Below, one piece after another: positions 19,061 to 28,221 of a stretch of DNA of 64,000 nt. The stretch covers positions 558,001 through 622,000 of the forward strand of contig UCMW01000007.1 in NCBI GenBank assembly GCA_900473745.1. Reading direction: 5' to 3'. The translations under genes were made by a program, and so were the position numbers. Positions within the stretch are counted from its first letter, which is position 1, and each line of letters begins with the position of its first letter. This stretch comes from Hyphomicrobiales bacterium. Lineage in GTDB: Bacteria > Pseudomonadota > Alphaproteobacteria > Rhizobiales > Rhizobiaceae. The notes beneath the pieces were generated by a model. That model had not been told where the DNA came from. It made no database searches and saw nothing but the letters and a program-made list of their open reading frames with translations.

Positions 19061-19911
19061 GCTGCCTCTCCCTTCCGACCGATCAGCAGCGTCAGAGCCA
19101 CCATGCCGAGCGTGACGAGCACGAGGAAGACCGCCATCGCTGCTGCGAACGGCATGTTGGACTGGTAGATCGCCTGGTCGGTGATCAGCACCGAGAGCGT
19201 CCAATGAGAGGGGCGCCCGAGGATCTGCGGCAGCAGATAGGAGCCGAGCGCAAAGATGAAGACCATGATCAGCGTCGCGATCAGCGTGTTGCGTAGCGCC
19301 GGCACGACGACAGTAAAGAAGGCCTTGAGCGGCGATGCTCCGAGCGTTCGCGCCGCTTCCGTCAGCGTCGGATCGAGCCTGACGAGGGCGGGATAGAGCA
19401 CGAGTACGGTATAGGGCAGCGCCTGATAGGTCATGCCCGTCAGCACAGCCCCGAAATTGGGCATCAGCGCCACGGGGCTTTCCATCAGTCCGATCATGAC
19501 CAGCAGATTGGTAATGCCGGCCGTGCGTGAAAACAGCGTCGACCAGGCAAAGCCGATGATAACTTCTGAAAGCGACAGGATGGAGAGGAGCGCGACGAGC
19601 CACAGCACCTGCGCTTTGCGCGACATGCGTGCGAGCAAATAGGTGAACGGCAAGGCGAGAACGACGCAGACGACGGCGACTGCGATCGCCAGCATCAGCG
19701 AGAAGCTGAGCACGCCACCGAAGAAGAACGACAGGAAGCGGGCGTAGTTGTCGAAGACGAAATCCGGCGAATAGAACCCGGTCGGATCTCGTTTGAAGAA
19801 GGAGACGGCGATCATCGTCGCGAAGGGCACGACGAAGAACAGGATCAGCATGCCCGCCGGAAAGGCCAGCGGCGCATAGTCGAGCGCGGTTTTCGGGGGC
19901 TCGCGTCTCAT
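19057..19911 (-). CDS. ABC transporter permease, spermidine/putrescine (PotB) type
   Basis: A 284-residue inner-membrane protein with about six hydrophobic segments and an EAA loop (TEAARTLGASPLKAFFTVV). It overlaps the ATPase gene upstream by 4 bp and the second permease downstream by 4 bp. Membership in the polyamine-type (Pot) family rests on the permease pattern and the neighbouring PotA-like ATPase. Confidence 0.9.
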   Translation of the reverse strand: MRREPPKTALDYAPLAFPAGMLILFFVVPFATMIAVSFFKRDPTGFYSPDFVFDNYARFLSFFFGGVLSFSLMLAIAVAVVCVVLALPFTYLLARMSRKAQVLWLVALLSILSLSEVIIGFAWSTLFSRTAGITNLLVMIGLMESPVALMPNFGAVLTGMTYQALPYTVLVLYPALVRLDPTLTEAARTLGASPLKAFFTVVVPALRNTLIATLIMVFIFALGSYLLPQILGRPSHWTLSVLITDQAIYQSNMPFAAAMAVFLVLVTLGMVALTLLIGRKGEAA

Positions 19912-20942
19912 GCCGACAGCACCACGGCGGTTTCGGGGTCGATGACGATGCCGACATCCTGGCCGACGGTCACGACCGGCCGCTCGCGCGGCGTCGAGAC
20001 AGCAACGACTTCGGTGCCCGCGACATCGAGGAACGTCTCGATCGTGCCGCCGAGATCGCGGATGAAGGTGACCTTGCCGGTGATACGGCCTTCGCCGGGG
20101 GCTGCGAGCTTCACGTCCTCGGGGCGAACCGAGAGGCTGGCCTGACCCTGCCCAGACGGAGCCGAAATGCCTGCGACGGTCTGGCCGAGAACGAGGGCTG
20201 CTCCACCCTGCGCGGTCAGCGGCAGCAGGTTGGTCGAACCGATGAAATCGGCAACAAAACGGTCGGCCGGCTTGCGATAGATCTCGATCGGGCTCGCCGC
20301 CTGACGGATTTTGCCGCCATTCATGACGACCACGGTATCCGCCATGGTCATCGCCTCGCGCTGATCATGCGTCACGACAATGGTGGTGATGCCGAGCTGC
20401 TGCTGCAACTTGCGCAGTTCCACCTGCATGGCCTCGCGCAGCTTGGCGTCAAGCGCCGAAAGCGGCTCGTCGAGCAGGAACAGCTTCGGGGAAATGGCGA
20501 GCGCCCGGGCAATCGCCACGCGCTGCCGCTGGCCGCCGGAAAGCTTGTGCACCGGTCGGTCAGCATAACCGGTCAGATGGATCATGGTGAGCAACTCATC
20601 CACCCGCTTCACCTGCTCCTCGCGGCCGATGCTACGGATACGCAAGGGATAGGCGATATTCTCGCCAACAGTCAGATGCGGAAACAGCGCCAGCGACTGG
20701 AAGACCATGCCAAGATCGCGCTGGTGCGTCGGCACCTGCGTGATGTCCTTGCCATCGAGCACGATCGCACCTTCGGTCGGGCTATCGAGACCCGCGATCA
20801 TCCTGAGTAGCGTGGTCTTGCCGCAACCGGATGGGCCGAGCAGGCAGACAAAGGTGCCGTGCGGGACGGATAGCTGGACATTGTCGACCGCCGTGAAGGG
20901 GCCGAACTGCTTGGTGATGGAATTGAGGGCGAGGCCGGACAT
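19908..20942 (-). CDS. ABC transporter ATPase, PotA-like
   Basis: A 344-residue ATPase: Walker A GPSGCGKT at residues 36-43, signature LSGGQRQR, Walker B LFLLDEPLSALD, H-loop VVTHDQ, then a C-terminal TOBE domain from about residue 240. It energises the two permeases that follow. Between it and the binding-protein gene lies a toxin-antitoxin pair on the same strand. Confidence 0.92.
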   Translation of the reverse strand: MSGLALNSITKQFGPFTAVDNVQLSVPHGTFVCLLGPSGCGKTTLLRMIAGLDSPTEGAIVLDGKDITQVPTHQRDLGMVFQSLALFPHLTVGENIAYPLRIRSIGREEQVKRVDELLTMIHLTGYADRPVHKLSGGQRQRVAIARALAISPKLFLLDEPLSALDAKLREAMQVELRKLQQQLGITTIVVTHDQREAMTMADTVVVMNGGKIRQAASPIEIYRKPADRFVADFIGSTNLLPLTAQGGAALVLGQTVAGISAPSGQGQASLSVRPEDVKLAAPGEGRITGKVTFIRDLGGTIETFLDVAGTEVVAVSTPRERPVVTVGQDVGIVIDPETAVVLSA

Positions 20943-20967
20943 AGGCTTCCAATCAGACGATGGTTGT

Positions 20968-21402
20968 TCAAAATGGTGCGAGACAGTCGACGCTCAGTGG
21001 CTCGAAGTCTCTTGTATTGGCGGTGACGACTGTGAGGCCGTGGATTTGGGCCGTTGCGGCAATCAGTATGTCGGCGAGTTGGCCATTGTGACCGCGTGCA
21101 CGCAGCGCCCCATCAAGGGTTCCGGCGGCAAGCGCCGTTTCAGTATCAACAACCAGAATGCTCTCCGCATATTGTTCGATGAGACCCTGCAACCAGAGCT
21201 CCAATTGTCGTGCCCGGATGGGGTTCCCGTTTTTGACCAGTTTGAGCTTTGTTGCGCCCTTCTGTATCTCAAGGAGCGTAATCGACGACAGGTAAAGAGC
21301 CTTTTCCGCGAAACGCTGCCGCAGCCATTCTTCGAACGGCTCGGAGGCCCTTCCGTCATAAAGGAGAGAGACCGCGTTCGTATCGAGCAGATATTCCTTC
21401 AA
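20968..21402 (-). CDS. VapC/FitB-type PIN-domain toxin
   Basis: A 144-residue PIN-domain protein with the four acidic positions expected for an RNase: D7 (LLDTN), E45 (LLEIQKG), D111 (LADILIAA) and D132 (NTRDF). Its start overlaps the antitoxin stop by 4 bp, the standard arrangement. PIN toxins cleave RNA when the antitoxin is lost. The pair is wedged between genes of one transporter. Confidence 0.88.
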   Translation of the reverse strand: MKEYLLDTNAVSLLYDGRASEPFEEWLRQRFAEKALYLSSITLLEIQKGATKLKLVKNGNPIRARQLELWLQGLIEQYAESILVVDTETALAAGTLDGALRARGHNGQLADILIAATAQIHGLTVVTANTRDFEPLSVDCLAPF

Positions 21403-21644
21403 AGATCCACGTCCCGGCTCGGAGAAGGATTTCGCTCAAGGACCAGGCCGGGTTCGGGGAAACTCTTCAGATAATCTACCAGGTTCACTTTCTGCGCTGC
21501 GTCGGCTTGCGGCTCGTCCTCCACCGCCACCAGCGTCGCCACCGGCTTGCCGTCACGCGTGATCGTCACGCTCCCGCCCTTGATGACCTCGTCCACCAGC
21601 TCCGATAGATCGGTGTTCACGTCGCGCACGCTGACCGTTGTCAT
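21399..21644 (-). CDS. Phd/YefM-type antitoxin
   Basis: An 81-residue antitoxin: the N-terminal Phd/YefM fold is recognisable from VSVRDVNTDLSELVDEV and VTITRDGKPVATLV; the acidic C-terminal tail would wrap the toxin. In this family the N-terminal domain binds the module's own promoter. Confidence 0.87.
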   Translation of the reverse strand: MTTVSVRDVNTDLSELVDEVIKGGSVTITRDGKPVATLVAVEDEPQADAAQKVNLVDYLKSFPEPGLVLERNPSPSRDVDL

Positions 21645-21728
21645 GAGATTATCTCCGCTGAGATGCCTTCGGTCATCCTATCACGCGCCCTAAGATGCCG
21701 CAAAATCCTCCTGTAAACGCCCTCTACA

Positions 21729-21752
21729 CCTCTCCCCGCTTGCGGGGAGAGG
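21729..21752. repeat. Short palindromic repeat beside the toxin-antitoxin pair
   Basis: CCTCTCCCCGC and GCGGGGAGAGG are perfect 11-bp inverted arms around TT, 17 bp beyond the binding-protein stop. The core resembles the hairpins in the repeat at 6319-6439, so this is probably a shorter relative. It may also weaken read-through from the binding-protein gene. Confidence 0.6.
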
Positions 21753-21769
21753 GGAAGCTCAAAGCAAAA

Positions 21770-22858
21770 TCAACCGACGATCAGCTCGGTCCACTTCTGG
21801 TTCAGCCAGTCCGACTTCGTCTGGTAGAGGTCGTAGCGGGGCGTGATCGGCTCGATATCAGACGAGACGGAGGCGAATTCTGCATCGGTCAGGTCGAGCA
21901 GTTCGCGCTTGACCGTCGGGGCCGTGCCGACCTTGCGCGACAGGGTCGCCTGGATCGAGGGCTGGCACATGTAGTCGATGAAGACATGTGCTTCCTCGGT
22001 CTTGGCCGAAGCGCGCGACAGAGCCCAGCAACCCGAGTCTTGGATGCCGCCTTCCTTCGGGAAGGTCGAGCGAACCGGCTGGCCATCGGCGGCGGCAAGA
22101 CCCGTGACGTCGTGGTAATACTGACCCATCGGGATTTCGCCCGACTTCAGCGACTGCTCGAACTGAGCTTCGTCACGATACCAGAGACGGACATTCGGCT
22201 TCACTTCCGCAAGCTTTTCGAGCGCCTTCAGGATGCCCTCTTCGGTATCGAGCGCATTGGTGCCTCCCATATATGTCTTGGCGGTCACTTCCAGCAGGAA
22301 GGAGTTGGACACGAGCGCGAGCAGACCGAGCTTGTCGGCATTTGCCGGATCCCAGAGCGCTTCCCAGGAGGTCGGCGCTTCCTTGTAGACATCGGTGTTG
22401 GTGACGAGCGTGATGTACCAGGCGACGGCACCGACGCCGGCGACGCGGCCATCCGGATACTTGTTGACGAAGCGGTCGATCAGGCCGGAAGCGTTCTTGA
22501 GCTTCGCCATGTCGATCGGCGCCCAGAGCTCGGTCGCCTGGCCCTTGAGCATCGCAACCTGCGACATCATCGAAAGGTCGGCGGGCGCCTGGCCGGCCTT
22601 GGCGGCCTGCTCAAGCTGCACCAGCCAGGCTTCACCGGTCGGCTCGGCGATGGATTCGACGGCAATGCCGGTCGCCTTGGTGAATTCCGGGAAGATGTTC
22701 TTGTCGAACGAGTCCTTGAAGTAGCCGCCATAGACGCCGATCTTGATCGACTTGTCCTGGGCGCGCAGGATCGACGGCATGGCAAGCGCACCGGCAATGG
22801 CGGCCGAGCCGGCGAGCACGCCGCGGCGGCTGACGGAGGTGGAGAGAATGTCTTTCAT
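21770..22858 (-). CDS. ABC transporter periplasmic binding protein, PotD-like, Tat-exported
   Basis: A 362-residue protein with a twin-arginine signal (SRRGVLAGSAAIAGALA) cleaved near AQA and a type 2 periplasmic-binding fold of the spermidine/putrescine (PotD/PotF) class. It is the likely ligand-binding component of the ATPase/permease genes downstream. The agmatinase-family gene directly upstream on the same strand suggests agmatine or a related guanidino compound as ligand; this is inference. Confidence 0.87.
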   Translation of the reverse strand: MKDILSTSVSRRGVLAGSAAIAGALAMPSILRAQDKSIKIGVYGGYFKDSFDKNIFPEFTKATGIAVESIAEPTGEAWLVQLEQAAKAGQAPADLSMMSQVAMLKGQATELWAPIDMAKLKNASGLIDRFVNKYPDGRVAGVGAVAWYITLVTNTDVYKEAPTSWEALWDPANADKLGLLALVSNSFLLEVTAKTYMGGTNALDTEEGILKALEKLAEVKPNVRLWYRDEAQFEQSLKSGEIPMGQYYHDVTGLAAADGQPVRSTFPKEGGIQDSGCWALSRASAKTEEAHVFIDYMCQPSIQATLSRKVGTAPTVKRELLDLTDAEFASVSSDIEPITPRYDLYQTKSDWLNQKWTELIVG

Positions 22859-22947
22859 GGTCCTGTTCCCTTGTTGTGGTTGAAGCGTTTTCGCCCGTTC
22901 GTCTGTAGCGGTTGCCGGACGGCACGCGTCGTCCGGGATAAGTGCCC

Positions 22948-24003
22948 TCAGCGGCCCTTGATGGCCGGACTGTAGACCATCAGGCTGAGGATTTCGAAGA
23001 GGATTTGTGCGCCGACATGCGCCGTATTGTGATTCGCGTCATATTGCGGCGCGACTTCGACCACGTCACCTCCAATAAGGTTCACGCCCTTGAAGCCGCG
23101 GATCAGTTCCAGTGCCTCGCGTGATGTGAGACCACCCACTTCCGGCGTGCCGGTGCCGGGCGCCACGCTCGGATCGAGGCTGTCGATGTCGAAGGAGAGA
23201 TAGGTCGGGCCGTCACCGATGACGGCCTTGGCCTTCTCGATGATCGCCGGGATGCCGAGACCATTGATTTCCTCGGCGTGAATGACGGTCATGCCGGACT
23301 CGTAGGAGAACTCCCAGAGATATTCGGCCGGTCCGCGAATGCCGATCTGGATCGTCCGGACCGGATCGAGCACGCCGTCGAGCACCGCGTTGCGGAACGG
23401 GCCGCCATGGTGGAACTTCGTCTGGTCGAACGCGCCGCCTGTGTCGCAATGGGCGTCGATATGGATCATGCCGACGGGACCATGCTTCTTGGCAATCGCC
23501 TTCATGATCGGATGGGTGATCGAATGGTCCCCACCGACGGAAAGCGGCAGAACGCCCTGGCTCACCAGCTTCGTGTGATAGGCCTCGATGTCGTCATGGC
23601 TCATCTCCAGGCGGTAACGGCTCTGAAAAGGCACGTCACCGATATCGGCCACCTTGAGATCGAAGACCGGAGCACATTCCAGCACATGGTTATAGGGACC
23701 GATGCGGTCGATGGCCCGCAGAGCCCGTGGCCCGAAGCGCGAGCCCGGCCGGTTCGTCACGCCGAGATCCATGGGAACGCCGACGATCGCAACATCGAGG
23801 TCACTGACATCTGGATTGCGCTGGTCGACCTGACGATAGGGCGCGGACACGAAGGTCGGCACACCGGCATAAGGGGCGGCGCGGGTACCGTTCGAGAAGA
23901 TCTTCTCGCCGACCTTGGCGAATTTCGGATCGAAGATCTCGCCGGCCTTGTCGTTTCCGTATTTTTCGCGCAGCGCCGCAAGGCGCTTTTCATCCAAAGC
24001 CAT
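22948..24003 (-). CDS. Agmatinase-family ureohydrolase
   Basis: A 351-residue Mn-dependent ureohydrolase. Metal ligands are visible: H160 (GGDHS), D183/H185/D187 (HIDAHCD) and D272/D274 (FDIDSLDP). It would split urea from agmatine or another guanidino acid such as guanidinobutyrate. It is longer than typical agmatinases (about 300) owing to an N-terminal extension of some 60 residues. It leads the transporter genes by an 89-bp gap holding a small hairpin. Confidence 0.88.
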   Translation of the reverse strand: MALDEKRLAALREKYGNDKAGEIFDPKFAKVGEKIFSNGTRAAPYAGVPTFVSAPYRQVDQRNPDVSDLDVAIVGVPMDLGVTNRPGSRFGPRALRAIDRIGPYNHVLECAPVFDLKVADIGDVPFQSRYRLEMSHDDIEAYHTKLVSQGVLPLSVGGDHSITHPIMKAIAKKHGPVGMIHIDAHCDTGGAFDQTKFHHGGPFRNAVLDGVLDPVRTIQIGIRGPAEYLWEFSYESGMTVIHAEEINGLGIPAIIEKAKAVIGDGPTYLSFDIDSLDPSVAPGTGTPEVGGLTSREALELIRGFKGVNLIGGDVVEVAPQYDANHNTAHVGAQILFEILSLMVYSPAIKGR

Positions 24004-24145
24004 CTGACGTTCCCTATTAGTGAACGATGATCAGACCATCGTCCATTTTTGCGGCACGATCTCTGCATGCCTTTATTGTGAGCATTAACCCGCAACCGAC
24101 TTGGAAAATCAATTCACGATGTTATAGCATTCGATGTGAGAAAAA

Positions 24146-24160
24146 TTCACGGACTGTGAA
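24146..24160. promoter_or_regulatory. Dyad between agmatinase and LysR genes
   Basis: TTCAC-GGACT-GTGAA is a perfect 5-bp-arm dyad just before the LysR start. Further TTCAC (24113-24117) and GTGAG (24136-24140) half-sites occur in the same divergent region, so a LysR operator array is plausible. Confidence 0.45.
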
Positions 24161-24166
24161 CCCGTC

Positions 24167-25153
24167 ATGCCAAGCCGCCTGCCCCCGCTGAACCCTCTGC
24201 GCGCCTTCGAGGCGGCCGCGCGCCGTGGATCGATCTCGGCAGCCGCGCGGGAATTGAGCGTGACCCACGGCGCCATTTCGCATCAGATCCGGAGCCTTGA
24301 AGAAACGCTGAAGACGGCGCTTTTCGAGCGCGGCGGCAAGCGGCTGAAACTGACGCCGCAGGGCGCGCTTCTCCTGCCGGCCGTTACCCAGGCTTTCGAC
24401 GGCATCGCGGCGGCAACGGCCCTGATGAACCGTCCCTCGACCAGCGGCAGCTTGCGCATATCCTGTGTCCCTGCCCTGCTCTCGCTCTGGCTCGTGCCCC
24501 GCCTCGGCTCCTTCGTTGATCGCTATCCCGAGATCAGCCTGACGCTGACCTCCAGCAATGATTCCAACCTCATCTATTCGCCCGACATCGACATCGCGAT
24601 CCTCTATGGCCCGGGCGGCTGGAAGGATTGCTGGACCCGCCTCTGGAGCACCTTCGACCTCTTTCCCGTCGTCAGCCCGACACTGCTCAACACGCGGCCG
24701 CTGCGCTCCGTACGCGATCTGCACGACCACGTGCTTCTACATGGCGACGATGGCCGCGAATGGCGAAGCTGGCTCGCCGCTGCCGATCAGCTCGACATGC
24801 CGAGAGCGCGCGAACATTTCATGGGCGACGCCAGGCTCTCGACCGAGGCTGCCCGTTTCGGCCAGGGCGTGGCGCTGGGAGACAGCATCACGGCCTCCAG
24901 CCTGATTGCCGCCGGCGAACTCGTGATCCCCTTTGATCTCGCAGTGCCCGCACCGGATGCCTTCTACGTCGCGGCTCGCAACGATGTTCGCGCGGCCCCG
25001 ATCGCCAAGGTCTTCATCGACTGGATCTTCGACATGATCGAAACCGAGCGCGCCGCCCAGCCGCGCCCGGCAAGCCGACCTTCGGGACGAGGCCTGCCCT
25101 CGACACGCAAACGCAACACAAATACCGCTGCCCAGCTCTTGGAAGAGAGCTGA
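24167..25153 (+). CDS. LysR-family regulator (GcvA-like)
   Basis: A 328-residue regulator: the N-terminal winged helix reads LNPLRAFEAAARRGSISAAARELSVTHGAISHQIRSLEE, split here only for description, and the effector domain spans about residues 93-295. The PLNPLRAFEAAAR opening is typical of the GcvA subgroup. It is divergent from the agmatinase and 21 bp upstream of an aminotransferase gene, so it may control either. The C-terminal 35 residues are Ser/Arg/Thr-rich and beyond the usual fold. Confidence 0.85.
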   Translation: MPSRLPPLNPLRAFEAAARRGSISAAARELSVTHGAISHQIRSLEETLKTALFERGGKRLKLTPQGALLLPAVTQAFDGIAAATALMNRPSTSGSLRISCVPALLSLWLVPRLGSFVDRYPEISLTLTSSNDSNLIYSPDIDIAILYGPGGWKDCWTRLWSTFDLFPVVSPTLLNTRPLRSVRDLHDHVLLHGDDGREWRSWLAAADQLDMPRAREHFMGDARLSTEAARFGQGVALGDSITASSLIAAGELVIPFDLAVPAPDAFYVAARNDVRAAPIAKVFIDWIFDMIETERAAQPRPASRPSGRGLPSTRKRNTNTAAQLLEES

Positions 25154-25174
25154 CAACAGACCGAGGAACCTGCC

Positions 25175-26350
25175 ATGCCCGCCGCACCCTTCAATCCGCT
25201 CGTCGCAGACCTCTCGGCTCCGCCCGTGCCTTCTGTCTTCGCCTGGGCGCGCGCCTATAATGGCGCTAGCGGCCCGATGATCGACTTGAGTCAGGCCGTG
25301 CCCGGCTATCCGCCGCATCCCGATCTCTTTGCCTGGCTGGCCGAGGCCGCTTCCGCCCGGGCGAATGCCGGCTACGGCCCGATCGAAGGCGAAGCGCCGC
25401 TGCGCGAGGCCTATGCGGCAGAAGTTGCATCCGTCTATGGCGCCCCTGTTACCGCCGAAAACATCCACATCACCGCCGGCTGCAACCAGGCCTTCATGGC
25501 AACGGTGCAGGCGATTGCGGCAAGCGGCGATGCCGTGGCACTGACGGATCCCTTCTACTTCAACCAGGAAACCACGCTGGCGATGATGGGCATACGCCGC
25601 GAGTTGATCCCGCTTGATCCCGCGACCGGCTTCGTGCCCACCATCGAAGGCATCGCGGCGGTCCTGGCGAAGGGCGTCAAGGCCGTTGCGCTCGTGTCGC
25701 CCAACAATCCGACCGGCGCCATCTATCCGGCGGACCTGCTGCGCCAAGCCTTCGACGCCTGCCGCAAGGCCGGTGCTTTCCTGATCCTCGACGAGACCTA
25801 TCGCGACTTCCTCCCCGACGAAGGCCGCCCGCATGATCTGCTCTCGGTCGAAGGCTGGGAAGAGAACCTCATTCTCCTATACTCCTTCTCCAAATCCTTC
25901 TGCATCCCCGGCCACCGCCTCGGCGCGATCACGGCAGGCCCGCGCGCCGTGTCTGAGATTGCCAAGGTCATGGACAACCTGCAGATCTGCGCGCCCCGTG
26001 CGCCACAGGCGGCCGTGGCCAAGGCCATTCCGGCGCTGAAGGTCTGGCGCGAAGACAACCGCGTCGAGATCCTGAAACGGGCCGAAACCCTGAAAGGCGT
26101 GATGGCCAAGCTTCCCGATTGGAAGATGGACTCGCTCGGCGCCTATTTCGCCTTCATCCGCCATCCCTTTGCAGGCCAGAACTCGGCACATGTGGCTGAA
26201 AGGCTGGCGAAGAAGGCGGGCGTGCTCTGCATTCCCGGCGCCTATTTCGGCGACGACTGCCAGGACTACCTGCGCTTCGCCTTCGCCAATGCCGACAGTG
26301 CGACGATTGATGGTCTGGTGTCCCGTCTTTCGACCTTCAAGCTGGACTGA
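25175..26350 (+). CDS. PLP-dependent class I/II aminotransferase
   Basis: A 391-residue fold-type I aminotransferase with the PLP lysine K240 (SFSKSFCIPGHRLG), cofactor-contact N178 (SPNNPTG) and D206/Y209 (LDETY). It follows the LysR gene by 21 bp. Amino donor unknown. Together with the ureohydrolase and polyamine transporter across the divergent region it could act on an amino acid derived from polyamine breakdown. Confidence 0.85.
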   Translation: MPAAPFNPLVADLSAPPVPSVFAWARAYNGASGPMIDLSQAVPGYPPHPDLFAWLAEAASARANAGYGPIEGEAPLREAYAAEVASVYGAPVTAENIHITAGCNQAFMATVQAIAASGDAVALTDPFYFNQETTLAMMGIRRELIPLDPATGFVPTIEGIAAVLAKGVKAVALVSPNNPTGAIYPADLLRQAFDACRKAGAFLILDETYRDFLPDEGRPHDLLSVEGWEENLILLYSFSKSFCIPGHRLGAITAGPRAVSEIAKVMDNLQICAPRAPQAAVAKAIPALKVWREDNRVEILKRAETLKGVMAKLPDWKMDSLGAYFAFIRHPFAGQNSAHVAERLAKKAGVLCIPGAYFGDDCQDYLRFAFANADSATIDGLVSRLSTFKLD

Positions 26351-26356
26351 TCACTG

Positions 26357-27571
26357 ATGCCGAAGAGCGTGGCGATCATCGGCGGCGGGCCGGCGGGCCT
26401 GATGGCGGCAGAACATCTCGCCGGCAAGGGCCATGCCGTGACCGTCTACGACGCCATGCCGACGGTGGGCCGCAAGTTCCTGCTCGCCGGGAAGTCCGGC
26501 CTCAACATCACCCATGCCGAGGACTATGCGCGCTTCGTCACCCGCTATGGCGCGGCCAACGGCCGACTGCGCCCCGTGCTCGACCTGATGACGCCGGAGG
26601 CCATCCGGGCCTGGGCCGCGGATCTCGGCACGGAAACCTTCGTCGGCTCCTCCGGCCGCATCTTCCCCACGGCGATGAAAGCTTCACCGCTGCTCCGCGC
26701 CTGGTTGAAGCGGCTGGAAAGACTCGGCGTGACCATGCTCACCCGGCACCGCTGGACCGGTTTCGATGGCGATGTCCTGCTTTTCGAAACCCCGGAGGGT
26801 CAGAAGCGTGTGATTGTCGACGCAACGCTCATCGCGCTCGGCGGGGCAAGCTGGCCGAAGCTCGGGTCAGATGCGGCCTGGGTGCCCTTGCTGAAAGCCC
26901 AAGGCGTCGACATCACGCCGCTCCGCCCGGCCAATTGCGGCTTCGACTGCAATTTCTCCGAAAGCTTCGACACCCGTTTCTCCGGCCAGCCGATCAAATC
27001 GGTCAAGGCGACCTCGGCAGTGGGCACCACCCAGGGCGAGTTCGTCATCAGCCGGGGCGGCATCGAGGGTAGCCTGATCTACGCGCATTCGGCAGCGCTT
27101 CGAGATGCGCTCGACCGGGATGGCCATGCCGAACTCCTGCTCGATCTCACGCCGGGTCGCACGGTGGAAAAGCTCGCAGCGGACCTCGCGCGCCAGGACC
27201 GCAAGGCAAGTTTCTCGACACGGCTGAAAAAGGCCGCCAATCTCGACAGCGCGAAGATCGCTCTGCTGAGAGAAGTGAACGCTGAGGCCAACCAGCTGGA
27301 CGCGATCGGTCTCGCAAGCCTCATCAAGGCTCTTCCGCTTGCCGTGAAGCGCCCGCGTCCGATTGCCGAGGCAATCTCGACCGCAGGCGGCGTGGCCCTC
27401 AACGCGATTGACGGCCACTTCATGCTGAAAGGCCGACCGGGCACATTCGTGGCCGGAGAAATGCTCGATTGGGAAGCGCCAACGGGCGGTTATCTGCTCA
27501 CAGCATGTTTTGCGACCGGCATTGCCGCCGCCAGCGGCATTGACCGCTGGCTGGAGGCATCAAAGGCTTGA
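26357..27571 (+). CDS. FAD-dependent oxidoreductase of the HI0933/BaiN-like family (TIGR03862 type)
   Basis: A 404-residue flavoprotein with the N-terminal dinucleotide motif IIGGGPAGLMAAEHLA, the family marker GRKFLLAGKSGLNITH, and the C-terminal AGGVALNAIDGHFMLKGRPG and AGEMLDWEAPTGGY FAD-contact regions. Physiological substrate is not established for the family. Six bp separates it from the aminotransferase gene, so the two are in one operon. It ends 3 bp from the convergent DUF3833 gene with no terminator visible. Confidence 0.85.
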   Translation: MPKSVAIIGGGPAGLMAAEHLAGKGHAVTVYDAMPTVGRKFLLAGKSGLNITHAEDYARFVTRYGAANGRLRPVLDLMTPEAIRAWAADLGTETFVGSSGRIFPTAMKASPLLRAWLKRLERLGVTMLTRHRWTGFDGDVLLFETPEGQKRVIVDATLIALGGASWPKLGSDAAWVPLLKAQGVDITPLRPANCGFDCNFSESFDTRFSGQPIKSVKATSAVGTTQGEFVISRGGIEGSLIYAHSAALRDALDRDGHAELLLDLTPGRTVEKLAADLARQDRKASFSTRLKKAANLDSAKIALLREVNAEANQLDAIGLASLIKALPLAVKRPRPIAEAISTAGGVALNAIDGHFMLKGRPGTFVAGEMLDWEAPTGGYLLTACFATGIAAASGIDRWLEASKA

Positions 27572-27574
27572 GCC

Positions 27575-28105
27575 TCAGCGGCTCGCAGTGTTGTGCGAAG
27601 TGCCCGGCTTACGAAACTCGACGGTGGTCTTGGCGACTGGGATGCCGAACTTGGTGACGAGTGCCGTATTCAGCACGGTCCCATCCTCGCGCAACACCAT
27701 CTTGTCCCAGAAATGCACCTTGTTGCCTTTGGTTTCCGGGCTCAGATAGACGAGGTAGTTGAAGCGGGCAACCGAACCATTGAGCCGGACCGTCGTCTCG
27801 CCGATCACATCCTCGCGGGTGCCGCTATAGGTGGTCGGCCCCGTCTTGGTGAAGCGCCAGGTCTTGCGGTCCTTGGTCCCGTCGTCGAAGACAAAGTCTT
27901 CACGCAGTGTCAGCGTTTTGCCATCCCACTTGCCCGTGAGATCGACCGTGAACGTTCGCTTCATTCCGTTGATGGCGCTGAACGAGCCTACCGCTTCCGT
28001 TCGGCCGTTGAAGTAGTCTTCGAACGTGAACTTGTCCGCCGCCTGACCGGCGGACGGCAGCAGGCTCATGGCGAGCCCGACAAGGGCGAAAGTGAGCTTC
28101 GGCAT
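27575..28105 (-). CDS. DUF3833-family exported protein
   Basis: A 176-residue protein with a signal peptide (cleavage near AGQA) and a lipocalin-like, strand-rich body with the family pattern FEDYFNGRTEAVGSF near the start and VTKFGIPVAKTTVEF near the end. There is no lipobox cysteine, unlike some relatives. Function unknown. It lies downstream of iolB on the same strand with a 116-bp gap, so co-transcription is possible but not shown. Confidence 0.75.
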   Translation of the reverse strand: MPKLTFALVGLAMSLLPSAGQAADKFTFEDYFNGRTEAVGSFSAINGMKRTFTVDLTGKWDGKTLTLREDFVFDDGTKDRKTWRFTKTGPTTYSGTREDVIGETTVRLNGSVARFNYLVYLSPETKGNKVHFWDKMVLREDGTVLNTALVTKFGIPVAKTTVEFRKPGTSHNTASR

Positions 28106-28221
28106 GGGTGCGTCTCCATCATTGGCGCGTACGTGCTCCCACTACGGCGCCAAACGATCAACGGATTTGGAAGTGTTCCCGGAAACGCATTCGTGAAGGC
28201 GATAGCCGCCTCCACCCAAGC

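Noticed and set aside
18260..19957. Long frame giving the second permease a 299-residue upstream extension
   Set aside because: The extension is a shadow of the first permease in another frame; the ATG at 19060 with a 4-bp overlap is the normal start.
22915..22936. CCGGACG/CGTCCGG hairpin between agmatinase and binding-protein genes as a terminator
   Set aside because: No T run in the reading direction; at most it attenuates or stabilises the message.
28153..28179. EcfG-type promoter for the DUF3833 gene (GGAAC-N18-CGTT on the minus strand)
   Set aside because: The spacer is 18, while all convincing sites in the window have 16; treated as chance.
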